From Bimastos eiseni (Eukaryota; Annelida; Clitellata; Crassiclitellata; Lumbricidae), in the NCBI GenBank assembly GCA_959347315.1, contig OY365822.1, positions 14,708,519-14,772,518 on the forward strand: a DNA stretch of 64,000 bases, in the 5' to 3' direction. Below, piece by piece: positions 10,791-23,130 of the stretch. Each line of letters starts with the position of its first letter. Position 1 is the stretch's first letter. A model generated the notes under the pieces. The model searched no databases. It was not told the origin of the DNA and saw only the letters and a program-made list of their open reading frames with translations. A program made the translations under genes and the position numbers.

Positions 10791-12140
10791 GTGAAGTTGT
10801 TGGAAGAATACAGTGACATATTCTCAGATGTGCCCGGACGAACAGATTTAGTGGAACATGAGATTAAATTAACCAGTGAGGAGCCTGTGAGGTCAAAAGC
10901 ATATCCCACACCTTACAATCTACAGAAAGAGATTGATAAGGAAGTCGATAATATGATAACATGTGGAATAATAGAAAGGTCGTCCGCTGCTTATGCAGCT
11001 CCACTAGTAGTAGTGAAAAAGGCTGATGGGACAAATCGTATTTGTTGCAATTATAAGGGAATAAATAAGATAACGGTGTTTGACCCTGAGCCGATGATGA
11101 ATAATGAAGATGTCTTTAACAAGCTCAGTGGTGACAGGGTTTACAGCAAATTTGATTTCTGCAAAGGCTATTGGCAGATCCCAATGTCCCCAATCGATAG
11201 CGACAAAACCACATTTATATGCGCCAAGGGGTTATATAAATTCAAGGTACTACCTTTTGGCTTAGTAAACAGTGCCTCTAGCTACAATCGAATGATGAGA
11301 ATATTACTAGAAGTTTTGGAAAATCTAGAGAGTTATGTCGATGATGTGTTGGCCCACACACCAGAGTGGGAAGAACATCTAGTGGTATTAAGGAGATTCT
11401 TTGAACGAGTGAGGAGGGCAAAGCTAACTCTTAAACCAAGGAAGTGTCAATTAGGATACGGAAGGATTGACTTCCTAGGACACACAATAGGTGGAAACAT
11501 GATCCAGCCTAAGGAGAAATCCATTGATAAGATTGTGGAGATGCCACGACCGATAACTAAGAAACAAATAAGAAGTTTCTTAGGGGCAGTGAATTACTAT
11601 AGAAAATTTATACCCCAATGTGCTACACTAATGAAGCCATTCACAGAACTTACTAAGAAGAATGCTAGGGTGTTGGTGGAGTGGAATGAAGAATTAGAAA
11701 GTGCATTCTGTGAGCTGAAGGATTGTTTGGCCAAAGCACCAGTGCTAAGATTGCCTGATGTAGAGAAGGAGTTTGTGGTAAGAACTGATGCATCGAATGA
11801 GGCGATGGGCTGTGTGCTAATGCAGAAGCATGAAGGGGTTTTACACCCGATCGCATATGCTAGTAAGAAGTTAAGCGAGAGAGAGAGAAAATATGCGGTG
11901 GAAGAGAAGGAATGTTTGGCATTAATCTGGGGGCTTCAGAAATTTAACAGATACCTTTATGGTAAGGAGTTCGTGATGGAAACTGACCACTGTGGGCTCC
12001 AATACCTTAAATCGGGAAGCATTAGAAATGCCAGGGTAATGCGATGGTATTTGGCTCTACAAAATTATAAGTTCAGGGTAAACTACATCCGTGGAGATGA
12101 GAATGTAGTGGCCGATTATTTAAGTCGGGGACTCGATTAG
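10791..12140 (+). CDS. pol: Reverse transcriptase-RNase H of Gmr1-like element (unit 2)
   Basis: 449 codons, continuous from the stop at 10,764 through the same frame. It copies RNA into DNA and degrades the RNA strand of the hybrid in the element's particles. RT: F-D-F-C-K-G-Y-W-Q-I at 121-130 (motif A Asp122), F-G-L-V-N-S at 156-161, Y-V-D-D at 182-185 with both catalytic Asp. RNase H: Asp333 in R-T-D-A-S, Glu374, Asp399 in E-T-D-H, Asp442 in A-D-Y-L-S-R; all four acidic residues are present. No integrase follows; the LTR begins 153 bp after the stop. There is no ATG at the start: it is the 3' part of a larger polyprotein, so it is unlikely to be expressed by itself. The protein is identical in all three array copies. 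Confidence 0.88.
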   Translation: MKLLEEYSDIFSDVPGRTDLVEHEIKLTSEEPVRSKAYPTPYNLQKEIDKEVDNMITCGIIERSSAAYAAPLVVVKKADGTNRICCNYKGINKITVFDPEPMMNNEDVFNKLSGDRVYSKFDFCKGYWQIPMSPIDSDKTTFICAKGLYKFKVLPFGLVNSASSYNRMMRILLEVLENLESYVDDVLAHTPEWEEHLVVLRRFFERVRRAKLTLKPRKCQLGYGRIDFLGHTIGGNMIQPKEKSIDKIVEMPRPITKKQIRSFLGAVNYYRKFIPQCATLMKPFTELTKKNARVLVEWNEELESAFCELKDCLAKAPVLRLPDVEKEFVVRTDASNEAMGCVLMQKHEGVLHPIAYASKKLSERERKYAVEEKECLALIWGLQKFNRYLYGKEFVMETDHCGLQYLKSGSIRNARVMRWYLALQNYKFRVNYIRGDENVVADYLSRGLD

Positions 12141-12292
12141 ACTAATTGAGACTGAGAAGTAAGTGATGAGGGAGGTAGTTAAGGAAGAGTAGTATAGTAA
12201 GTAATAGTTAGAGTATAGATAAGAATGTGTGTTTGTTATGGACATCTATGTTATTAGAAAGTTTTGGTAAACTTTATTTTGTGGGGGAATGT

Positions 12293-13390
12293 TGTAGCGA
12301 TGTTCCTATTAAAACCCACATTTCTTATTTGTTATTAACATTATAATATGCAGTCAATGTTAATTAGTTTAAATTAATTCAGAGTTAATTAATGCCAGCC
12401 TATAAATATAATGTAAAGGCGCTATTAGATTAAATTAGAGCCCTTAGTAAGAGTGTTGTTGGGGAGAACTGGTCGTCGGCAATTTGACATTCAGGAGGCA
12501 ATGTTAATAGGTCTGATTTTGGCCATCGGTCGTCTGCTGGGGACTGTACGGCGAAAATGTGTCATCCGGGCTGTGTGAGTTTGCAATAAAATGTTCAGTA
12601 TTGCTGGTGCTGAGAAAAAAGTCAACACGTAATTCTCAAGTTGCGAACTCTCACAGAAGTTTTAAGAGTTCGGACAGTTATTTGACCCTGGTTCGTCTAG
12701 AGCTGCTGAGGGGTGCGATTGGTGTAGTGGTGAACAGTACTGTGATCGTCGAGTAATGATTGATGTATTCTCCGTGTGTAATCAGGAGTTATTTTCGTTC
12801 TCGAACTATCGGTCATGAGCGGTGGAATGCAGAAACTCTTTTCACGTTAATATAGATGGACTGAGAGATTAATATCAGCATCTATAGTGTGTCTCTTCTG
12901 ACATACTTGTCAACGGAATCGAGGCTACGCAAGTATCACATTAAGTCCGATTTCATCATTCGGACGTGACGAGTGCGAGTGGAGTACGGCACAGAAACAT
13001 TTGAGGTGAAGAGGCTAGAGGCAACAATCATCCGAGAAGAAGCAATCGACAGAATTTATACGAAGAAAGAATCCAAATGAACACTACAGAAATCCACTGC
13101 AGATCTGCTCCATTCCCGTGGGAGGTAGATATCTGACTTAAGAAGCGCTATTAGCTAATCTAGGCTGGCTAGGTAGTCATAAGTTAGATTAATTCATAAT
13201 CAATCTATATCTTAGAATTCTATTTAAATATTTTGCTGATTTTGACTGTTTTTGCAATATAATTGACAATGAAAGTTTGCAGTAGTGATTGATTAATTAA
13301 TACTCAATTGAACTCATGAATATGTATATGAAGATGTGTAATGGCCAAACCAAGGCAGAATAAGTTGAACTGAGTATATGCATCGTTACA
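12293..13390 (+). repeat. 3' LTR of Gmr1-like element (unit 2)
   Basis: 1,098 bp bounded by TGTAGCGATG and CATCGTTACA, which are 10-bp inverted ends with one mismatch and follow the TG...CA rule. A purine-rich tract (GTGGGGGAATG) lies just upstream. AATAAA at 12,585-12,590 is a possible polyadenylation signal. The right end abuts the interrupted family A repeat. Confidence 0.85.
12401..12408 (+). promoter_or_regulatory. LTR TATA box (unit 2)
   Basis: TATAAATA about 108 bp into the LTR, 184 bp before AATAAA, as expected of a U3 promoter. Confidence 0.6.
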
Positions 13391-13692
13391 TTGCCCTCCT
13401 CCATTATCCAGGCTATGAACTGGCACTGTTCAACGGCAAGCATCGTCGGGACTTAAGTGTCGCTTAACCTTTCCTTCCATTTAAATGCTCCTTTATCTTT
13501 TATAACGCTAAATACGGCATTTCTCTTTCTACTCATTAATTTTAGTCATCAATGTGTACATATGAATCTTTGTAAGAGCTAACAGCAACAGTGATCGATC
13601 GTCCGGTGATCAATCGTCCTGTGATCAACCGTCCAGTGATCACACGTCCTAGAACCCTCGATATCGCCATCCTTCTAGAGCTCAGAGTTCAG

Positions 13693-13996
13693 GTCTGACC
13701 ACGCGACAGAACAGCGGAGGCGTAAGGCAGTTGACTGAAGGACTACTTGCTTACACACAGCAACTGTCTCCGCTTTACAGGCCAGGCTTCTAACCAATCG
13801 GCCACCGTCACACACCCACGGTGTGCCAGCCAGTCTAGTTTCTTTTAGGCCTAAACGATTATGTCTACCAGTGGCTGGCTGAGGGCTAAAATCCAACGAA
13901 GTAGACATATTTTTAAAAGTTCTGTGTCCCTAGCGCCATCTAGCGAATTCATCCATCAAACGAGCACACTGTAAATGAATGTGCAGTGTACACAGT
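13693..13996 (-). repeat. 304-bp SINE-like block, first copy (unit 2)
   Basis: Tandem duplicate of the tRNA-like SINE remnant; the period measured between the two GTCTGACCA starts is 304 bp. Confidence 0.85.
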
Positions 13997-14300
13997 GTCT
14001 GACCAGGCGTCAGAACAGCGGAGGCGTAGAGCAGTTGACTGAAGGACTACTTGCTTACACACAGCAACTGTCTCCGCTTTACAGGCCAGGCGTCTTACCA
14101 ATCGGCCACCGTCACACACCCACGTAGTGCCAGCCAGTCTAGTTTCTTTTAGGCCTAAACGATTATGTATACCAGTGGCTGGCTGAGGGCTAAAATCCAA
14201 CGAAGTAGACATATTTTTAAAAGTTCTGTGTCCCTAGCGCCATCTAGCGAATTCATCCATCAAACGAGCACACTGTAAATGAATGTGCAGTGTACACGAG
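13997..14300 (-). repeat. 304-bp SINE-like block, second copy (unit 2)
   Basis: Second copy, diverged from the first by several substitutions. Confidence 0.85.
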
Positions 14301-14867
14301 CGTACACTATATGCCTGACCTAATTCGTCTATGTACCCTGTTGGTGTACAATTCACTGAGCAGTCAGTAATTCAATGTTCAATGGTGATGGGATGATAAA
14401 ACTGTAATCGAAGTGGCAGTATTAGAGGCAATAATACTAAAATATTTGGCAAGAGGAAGGTTTTAAGTTAGGCAATGGCAGGCAAGCAAAAGGTTTGCTT
14501 TAAAACAGGGAAACGTAGTTAAGCAAAACTTATATCTTAAGTTAGACAATGGTAGGTAAGCAATAATCACATCTTAACTTAAACAATGGAGTTTAAACAA
14601 TGGTTATAAATTCCCATTGCAGTATTTCTAGTAGATGATGATTAAATGAAGTTGAGCATCATAAACTGATACATTTTCTGGATTATGTTATTGCATAGAT
14701 TCAGTTAAGTGCAAACGGTGCTGCCATCTATCTTTGACATCGATGAACTAAAGACACCTAAACCAAAAGGTACTTTTTTTACAAGTTTTCGGCTTCTGAC
14801 ATCCTGAGACATTCATTCCTCATTCAATCTCGAGGGCTGCCATGTTGAGTGCAGGACATTTGCTCCG

Positions 14868-15170
14868 CGGACAATTGCCCCAAATGTATATATGCATGTA
14901 TGTCTGTATGTACGTATGTATTTATGTACGTATGTATGAATGTATGCATGTATGTATGTATGTATGTTTGTATGTATGTTTGTATGTATGTTTGTATATA
15001 TGTATGTCTGTATGTACGTATGTATTTATGTATATATGTATGAATGTATGTATGTATTTATGCAGTATTTATGTATGTATGTATGTACGCATATATAATT
15101 TATGGTCTAACCGAGGGGGGCAATTGTCCTAGTTGGGAATGGCAATTCTCCAGGGGCAATTGTCCGTTCC
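14868..15170. repeat. TATG microsatellite module (unit 2)
   Basis: Same module, with the tract about 65 bp shorter than in units 1 and 3. Confidence 0.85.
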
Positions 15171-16802
15171 CGCCATGTTACAGTGTCTACAATTGGCTAT
15201 TAACACTCTGAGGACGAATTGCATCCGTTTCCCAGTCACTGTTAGTGCACGCCTGTCGCTAAAGCACTAAAGCACTAAAGACGCCATATTATATTATGTA
15301 TCAAGTGAGTAAGTAAGTAAATAAGTAGGTCAGAATGTTGTCTAATCTAAAGAAATCTAATTAGCACTGTTCAACAATATATATGCAAAAGATGCGATGC
15401 TGTTTTTTATTACAAATGTAATGTATTTGAACCAAACAAATAATGTTAGAACACGTTTCGGTAGATAAGAATCGTCATGGAGTCATTTTATCAGAATGGA
15501 ACATGCTGTAGGTTGGACTAGAATCTAGATAAGAATCAATTAAGTATAATAAGAACAGATTATAATATATTACAATAGATATGATTGTACAAGAATATAT
15601 GTTATATATATACAATATGAAAGTTAATTGTTTTAGACTAGACTATGTTTGGATGAGAGAAGGTTGGAATTTATTAGAACACACACACATATATATATAT
15701 TTATACAATTTAGTAGAGTTGATTAGATTAGTTTTTAATTTATGTAGTGCTACATAGGCTGCATAAATAATTAAGTAAATGAATCGATGAATATTTTATT
15801 GTTAGTTACGAACCAAATGCGTTTGTTATCACACGTGAGTCGTGACTGTTCCATAAAAGTTTCAATTTAAGTGAGAAAACAAACACTGGGTTATTTGTTT
15901 TGCATCTGCAGGTCCACATTCCTGCTTTTCTCGCAAGGTCAAGGGATCGTGCTAACTCAATCGCCAGGTGGCAAGCATATCGGTCGGTCTCTTACAACCT
16001 GTCCGTTCCCGCGGAACGACCAGTGATTGAAAATACGACAGCCGTCAATCATCGGAGACGTTCTCGCTCTTGATCAATGAGGGTCACCTGACGGATTCTA
16101 AGAATGAATGAATGAATGAATGAATGGGTGAGTGAGTGAATAAGTAAGTGAATGGTTGAATGAATGAGGGAATGATTGAGTGAGTTTCACAATCAATGAA
16201 CGAATGATTAAATAAATTAGTAGCTCCCAGAGTTTGAGTGATTGTGCATGTTTTCTCAGCGGTCAAATCAAACCAAATTACAGCAGTGAAGTCAGAGCTT
16301 TATGACTTGATGTCTACGTCAGTGAATTGCTTATTTTGCTTCTAACTCTAATTTCACAAACTACTTAAGTGAACAAGAGCTTTGGAGCTCTAAGAAAGGA
16401 GTTAAATGAATAATAACTTTCACGTTGAATCTCGGAACCTGGTGTCACAAAGGGAGATGCCATGTAGCTATAGAGATAAATACATTATCATTGTTGTGAT
16501 TATAATTGTTATATTCATTACTATTATATGTTTTTTTGCTCCGATGTATAGCCTACATGATCTCTCACTGACTATGACGTAACTACGAATAAAGAAATGC
16601 AGTCTTCTCGTCGGTTTCACACGTGGCGAAATGTTAATAATATTATTATTATTTTTAATATAATAATAATGATAATAATATATTTTTATTATCAATAGCA
16701 ATAACAATAATAATAATTATTATTATAATTGTTCATGCTTCTATTGTTGTCTGTTTTACTAACATTAGTATTATTGATGTATTCCACAAACTACACTTCA
16801 GT

Positions 16803-16955
16803 GGACAAGAACTTTGTATCGCTAAGCAATAATCTTTTCATTCAGCTGATCAATGATGTATTATTATTATTATTATTTTTATTATTATAATTGATTTAGC
16901 TTTTATTAGTATTATACTAATACTGACACCTAGGTAGGCCAACTAATTAATTGAC
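16803..16955. other. 153-bp segment absent from unit 1
   Basis: Present in unit 2 and at the equivalent place in unit 3 (about 27,847-27,999). Flanked by GACAAG on both sides, one GACAAG remaining in unit 1, so unit 1 probably lost it by a short-repeat deletion. Confidence 0.75.
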
Positions 16956-18475
16956 AAGCATATGTTTGCATACTAATCCTAGCTGCATTAGCTTTCTTGA
17001 CTCAAGTTGCTGAGTCAAGGTTCTAACTGTAAGCTTACGTCTCCAAAACATGCTTTGCAAAACATTCCTTATAAGCTTACACTTAAAAGGCTAAAAAATA
17101 AATATTAATAAAAATTTGAACTCTAACTATTTTGTGCGTCGTATATTAAAAAGTTCTTTCCGTTCAACTACGGTACAGACGGATCTCTAGATAGTCAGAA
17201 TCGTCTTTCGAGGCAGCGGATTCGAAGACGTAAAGTTTATGAAAATATCGAACTCGAGAGTGACTACACTGAACCGAAATTAAAGAACTGGTCCTATATT
17301 ACGGTCTTCGACAAATGTGCCTCAGAAATATAGGAACTACCTAACGTAACTACGTTAGTGAAACCCAATATCCACAGGAAGGAATAAGTCTATTGATTGA
17401 TCGATTGACTGATTGTTCCATCGACTGATTAATGGATCGATCGGTCGATTTATGGATTGATCGACCGAGTGATTGATTGAGTGATTGATTGATTGAGTAT
17501 TGACCGAGTGATTGATTAAGTTATTGATCGACTGATTGATTGAGTTATTGACCTATGTATTAATCGATTGATTAGTTGAATGATCGATTGATTGATGCAC
17601 TCGTTTAGTGAGTTGCTCGCCATGACGTTTGTATTCTACCGCTGACCAACTGACCCTCCACAATATAAAAATAATTCAGAGACGATGGGCAAAGTTCGAT
17701 GCAAATCACAGAAGCACAGGAAAAGGCGATTGCATGGAAGGTGCAAATGCTAGCTTTGCATTAGCATGTCATTGCTACTCGTTCTGCTACTACATTGTAC
17801 GTGTCTCCTCATGCTAAGACCGAGCAGCTGTATGCCCGCAACGCATTGCTGAGCGAGATATTTAAGCGCTTCGTTTAGCCTATTACGCGTCTCCCACATG
17901 TTAACTCTAAACTTCTTAGCAACAACAATCTTAAACCCACGCGCATGCGTTTCATTGTAAACCCCAATAGACCTACATGTAGGCCTTTATACACACATAC
18001 ACAGTGGCGGAAATATAGTATATAGTTAGTGCATCACCTTGCGAAAATCTAAAAATCTGTTTAATACATAATTATTTGTATCAATATCTGTCAAATCATT
18101 TTGTAATTAAGAATTGGATCAATCATTTACATATTTTCAGCAGTGTCTATCAGTCGTTACATGGACGAAATAATTCGTTGTTTCTACTCATTACGTCTTA
18201 GTAATTGCTGTACCGCTTCTAGCTTTGATCACACGGTGATGCAGTAATTATTTCCACCACTTTATGTACAGCTACGTATTACGTATGTACGCTGTAGAGC
18301 CATGTACATATGCATGTATAGGGATATGCATTCATATGCATTACCATTCCACCGTGTGCTATGCCAACCTTAAGACTGTCCTATTTGGCCAAGGCTGGGT
18401 CGGGAGCGCTCCCGAGTAGATGCTATTGAAAGGGCGCAATATGAATCCTCCTAAGAAATAAATTAAATAAATATG

Positions 18476-18590
18476 GAAGGTGCGGGTTCGACTCTCGTCC
18501 GGAGAGTCACCGTGTAGGGACCTTGAGGAAAGTCCTTCGCACACAATTGCTCTGCAGTACAACTGCAATTGCGCCGTCGAGGCGTGTGTG
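18476..18590 (+). mobile_element. SINE fragment (unit 2)
   Basis: Same B box plus core as at 7,486, with one extra G in the core (GACCTTGAGGAAAG). Confidence 0.7.
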
Positions 18591-18715
18591 CACTTCTGAA
18601 CTAAGTGTAAGACAGACAATATCAAATTACAGCTGTACTGTATGCATGTGTGTATTGCATTGTATTTTCCAATTTATATAGCTCCGTTCACAACAGTGCA
18701 CAATCATTCAATAGT

Positions 18716-18762
18716 GCAGTTGTAATGCAGAGCAATTGTGTGCGAAGGACTTTCTCAAGGTC
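18716..18762 (-). repeat. Inverted SINE core at unit 2/3 junction
   Basis: Reverse complement of the core at 18,519-18,566, as at 7,726. Confidence 0.83.
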
Positions 18763-20588
18763 ATTCATTGATGGCCGCATGTCTGGACCTGCTTCCAGGG
18801 CCTAGGCCACAGGATAGCCCGTTATGATCGGTTCTGTCCACCAAAGCTCCACAATGACATGTGTGTGGCCAGCATAAAGGGTCGCCTAGCCTAGGCCCAT
18901 CGCAACCCTAATCGTATCATGACTGATTATTTTTATTATCATCATTAATATTGTTGTTATTATTATATTATTATTTATTATTATTTTATTATTAGTCTTC
19001 TTCTTCTTATATGTTTGTGATTCTATGGGATTGTTCTTCCTTCGTTAAGACAGGATTTGGATATGAATTGTGTGTTACAAGGTCGATGGAAAATGCTGAA
19101 TAAATTGAGCAATTTCCATCTTGAGTTAAGCGTAAAGAAAAGATGCAAATTAAGTAACGAAACCTAATTATGCACCGAGCAGGGTTCGGTCTGCCCTTAC
19201 TGGCAAACATACAGCACAATGCAATACCATTGGGCGACTAAATTCAAATTACGATTATAGTCGTTTGCACCCACCGCATAACACATAAAAAGACATGGGT
19301 GTTAATTTTTTGAAAGCCTAACTCCGCCATCAAGCCTCAGTCAGTCTCTAAAAGCTGATAGTTCTCGTCTTAGATGTCTTCGAAATTGTGCCTCCCATCC
19401 CATTATTACATGTGTAGTATGGGCGTTCACGGCCATAATTAGACGATTGTCACGATTGCCAGCAAACAGATGTAACAAGGCCTGTGTAAATGAAACCAGC
19501 AACCGAACAATATTGGTTGAAATGTATGTATAAGTTTTACCTGGATCCCATCTCAGTTAAGAGTTAAGATCCTATTGAAATCGAACGATGGACACACTTC
19601 CCGCTTCTTATATATGTACGTTTGAGAGAGCTACTTATCGGCAATTGGTTGAGAAATTATCCAATAGCTGAGCAACAGTGGCTGACAGCAGCATATACTT
19701 AATGTGGTCACGTAAATAACACTGATATTTGCTTTGCAAAAACTAACGGTATACTTCAGCCTCTTCAGTAGTTTCTAATAAATTTATTTGACACTTTAAT
19801 AACAAGTGCATGCTCACACCTATTCAGTTTACAATTACAGAGGCGGCCATTACAGAGTTAAATTCGTTAGAAAATAGACAATGCTGAATATAATAAATGT
19901 TAGTTGGAGGCGATACGTATCCTATTACTGAAACGAAGAAGCTCCTTAGAAATACCCAGGGCTGTAGAATTTGATTTTAAAACCTCGGTTTTCAAGTTTA
20001 AACAAGGCTGAACACTTTTCATTTAAAACTTGCAGGTTTATAGTTTTAGCCTTTTCAATTTTATTAATTGTTATTGTGCTTGAAGCTAATCAGAGTAATT
20101 CTTATTGCAATATACACGAATATAAGCTATGTCGTGGGGATAGTTGAAAAGAGCGAATAAGATGTTCTCGGTCGCAATTTTGTGTCCGCTTTGCGTACCT
20201 AAAAACCTGAAGTCCTAGAAATAGTAGTCACTTGCAAACGGTCTTGAATAAACTTTGGTTTTTCCAGCTCTTGTCACACTTCATCAATTTCAGAATCTGA
20301 TCTGGCTCAGGTTGAAATTTAAACTGGACTATTTGACCAACAGCGTCTTCAGCAACGTAAGGGACAGGCGTCTGCCTCGAGGTGTCGGGTTTCATTGCTT
20401 GACACTTCGTTAAGATTTGCATATTCCTCGCCGTCTGTATTGAGGCTGTCTGCCTCCAGCAAAACCCATTGAGGTCTCCCATTCGAGGTTTCAGGTAGAC
20501 GTCTTCATCCGTAGTCCTCCTGCGCCTCAGCTGTCGGTCGATGCCTTTTATATAGCGTCATCGTCCAGAGTGTCGCGCGTTACAGTAC

Positions 20589-20698
20589 AAAACAAAGGGA
20601 AGAAAGAAAACAGATAGACAAAAGAAAGAAAGACCACATAAAGATAAAGGATTAAAACTATATACGAAATTGAATTGAACTGTTACAAATTCTGCATT
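20589..20698 (+). repeat. Family C repeat, unit 3
   Basis: Same as 1,868-1,977. Confidence 0.75.
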
Positions 20699-21510
20699 TG
20701 TCCATTAGTCTATGTAACTACAAATGAATAATTATCGTGTTAAAGATGTACAGAGACGGAGTCACGCGCATGTTTGAGGATGTTGGATAATTGATTAGAG
20801 ATACGGGTATAATCTTTAAGGTCGTGACTCCGTTAGAAATGAAATGAACTGAACTGAAATAAAATAAAATAAATAAATCGATGCAGATTATACGGGGCTC
20901 ACTTGGGTGCATCGTTGTTCTGTTCATGTCTTGCAATCACTTTATGAGTATTATATATTGTCACCTAGATGGGCTTACATAGGCATTATGACAGAATATT
21001 GTGTTTTTAATAATGCAATTAATTATGTCAAAGTGCTTGTCTATTTTACTCAAAAGCATTGTTTCCAGACCTAACAAATAACGTTTTAACATTTAGCTGT
21101 CACATTTGATAGAGATGTACGATTCTTATATATAAATATATATCTCTATATTTTTATTTATATAATATGCAATATGCAATATACATTATTGGTAAATAAA
21201 ACTGACTCAAATTGTTACTATGTCTGCCAAATGAACAATGTAAATTCATCTGCTGATTGTTACATGTATATAGTTTAAAGTGAAAGTGTTGTGCTGTTTT
21301 GTAACAGTGCAAATGTACATTGTGTCATATGACGTCAGCAATCGATGTTGTCATGAGATGTCAATAAACTTATGTTTAAACAAACAAAATATATATGTAG
21401 ACTTAAAATGTAGCTCAATTCAGAAGGTAACTGTGATCCCCGTTCCATGATATTAGTTCGTTGGTCAGTTGCACTTTAGTGATACTGTTTGATGACAAAG
21501 ACCACTATCG

Positions 21511-21756
21511 TCCGTGGGAGAATACGACTATAGAATGGAAGTTAGTCCTGACAAAGTCAAAACCTATCATATAAACATGCTAAAGAAGTATCATGAGCGT
21601 GATGAGGTTGAAATTGAGAAAGACAAGTCAGAATACATCCAGACTGTGGTAACAGTAGTCAACGATGGATGCCTTAATGAGGAAGAGGAGTTGTTGGAAC
21701 TGTATAATAGTGTTCAAAAGGAAACATACAAGGATGTAGAGATTTGTCCACAATAA
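21511..21756 (+). pseudogene. Integrase C-terminal fragment of pol (unit 3)
   Basis: Identical to the unit 2 fragment, including the in-frame TAA. Confidence 0.75.
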
Positions 21757-21780
21757 GAGACAGAGCAAAAGGCACAGCTA

Positions 21781-23130
21781 GTGAAGTTGTTGGAAGAATA
21801 CAGTGACATATTCTCAGATGTGCCCGGACGAACAGATTTAGTGGAACATGAGATTAAATTAACCAGTGAGGAGCCTGTGAGGTCAAAAGCATATCCCACA
21901 CCTTACAATCTACAGAAAGAGATTGATAAGGAAGTCGATAATATGATAACATGTGGAATAATAGAAAGGTCGTCCGCTGCTTATGCAGCTCCACTAGTAG
22001 TAGTGAAAAAGGCTGATGGGACAAATCGTATTTGTTGCAATTATAAGGGAATAAATAAGATAACGGTGTTTGACCCTGAGCCGATGATGAATAATGAAGA
22101 TGTCTTTAACAAGCTCAGTGGTGACAGGGTTTACAGCAAATTTGATTTCTGCAAAGGCTATTGGCAGATCCCAATGTCCCCAATCGATAGCGACAAAACC
22201 ACATTTATATGCGCCAAGGGGTTATATAAATTCAAGGTACTACCTTTTGGCTTAGTAAACAGTGCCTCTAGCTACAATCGAATGATGAGAATATTACTAG
22301 AAGTTTTGGAAAATCTAGAGAGTTATGTCGATGATGTGTTGGCCCACACACCAGAGTGGGAAGAACATCTAGTGGTATTAAGGAGATTCTTTGAACGAGT
22401 GAGGAGGGCAAAGCTAACTCTTAAACCAAGGAAGTGTCAATTAGGATACGGAAGGATTGACTTCCTAGGACACACAATAGGTGGAAACATGATCCAGCCT
22501 AAGGAGAAATCCATTGATAAGATTGTGGAGATGCCACGACCGATAACTAAGAAACAAATAAGAAGTTTCTTAGGGGCAGTGAATTACTATAGAAAATTTA
22601 TACCCCAATGTGCTACACTAATGAAGCCATTCACAGAACTTACTAAGAAGAATGCTAGGGTGTTGGTGGAGTGGAATGAAGAATTAGAAAGTGCATTCTG
22701 TGAGCTGAAGGATTGTTTGGCCAAAGCACCAGTGCTAAGATTGCCTGATGTAGAGAAGGAGTTTGTGGTAAGAACTGATGCATCGAATGAGGCGATGGGC
22801 TGTGTGCTAATGCAGAAGCATGAAGGGGTTTTACACCCGATCGCATATGCTAGTAAGAAGTTAAGCGAGAGAGAGAGAAAATATGCGGTGGAAGAGAAGG
22901 AATGTTTGGCATTAATCTGGGGGCTTCAGAAATTTAACAGATACCTTTATGGTAAGGAGTTCGTGATGGAAACTGACCACTGTGGGCTCCAATACCTTAA
23001 ATCGGGAAGCATTAGAAATGCCAGGGTAATGCGATGGTATTTGGCTCTACAAAATTATAAGTTCAGGGTAAACTACATCCGTGGAGATGAGAATGTAGTG
23101 GCCGATTATTTAAGTCGGGGACTCGATTAG
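21781..23130 (+). CDS. pol: Reverse transcriptase-RNase H (unit 3)
   Basis: 449 codons, same protein as at 10,791-12,140 with all catalytic acidic residues present. It lies downstream of the same stop codon and before the same LTR. Confidence 0.87.
   Translation: MKLLEEYSDIFSDVPGRTDLVEHEIKLTSEEPVRSKAYPTPYNLQKEIDKEVDNMITCGIIERSSAAYAAPLVVVKKADGTNRICCNYKGINKITVFDPEPMMNNEDVFNKLSGDRVYSKFDFCKGYWQIPMSPIDSDKTTFICAKGLYKFKVLPFGLVNSASSYNRMMRILLEVLENLESYVDDVLAHTPEWEEHLVVLRRFFERVRRAKLTLKPRKCQLGYGRIDFLGHTIGGNMIQPKEKSIDKIVEMPRPITKKQIRSFLGAVNYYRKFIPQCATLMKPFTELTKKNARVLVEWNEELESAFCELKDCLAKAPVLRLPDVEKEFVVRTDASNEAMGCVLMQKHEGVLHPIAYASKKLSERERKYAVEEKECLALIWGLQKFNRYLYGKEFVMETDHCGLQYLKSGSIRNARVMRWYLALQNYKFRVNYIRGDENVVADYLSRGLD

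Larger units (their letters stand above)
10521..13390 (+). mobile_element. 5'-truncated Ty3/gypsy element, Gmr1-like (unit 2)
   Basis: Comparison with the empty site in unit 1 gives exact borders: 2,870 bp lie between target bases equivalent to 2,789 and 2,790. Content in order: end of integrase, in-frame stop, complete RT and RNase H, a purine-rich tract before the LTR, and the 3' LTR. Gag, protease, the integrase core and the 5' LTR are missing. RNase H is the last domain before the LTR and integrase lies upstream of RT, which is the Gmr1-type order. No target-site duplication is visible. It interrupts a family A repeat. Confidence 0.9.
7732..18721. repeat. Tandem array unit 2 (10,990 bp)
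   Basis: Second copy of the array unit. Relative to unit 1 it adds a 2,870-bp truncated Ty3/gypsy insertion (10,521-13,390), a second 304-bp SINE-like block (13,997 on) and a 153-bp segment near 16,803-16,955. Its TATG microsatellite is about 65 bp shorter. These four differences account for the length difference of 3,259 bp. Outside them the match to unit 1 is almost perfect, with scattered single-base changes. Confidence 0.93.

Noticed and set aside
11665..11856. 63-codon antisense frame inside the RT-RNase H gene (also in units 3 and 4)
   Set aside because: Shadow of the pol frame.
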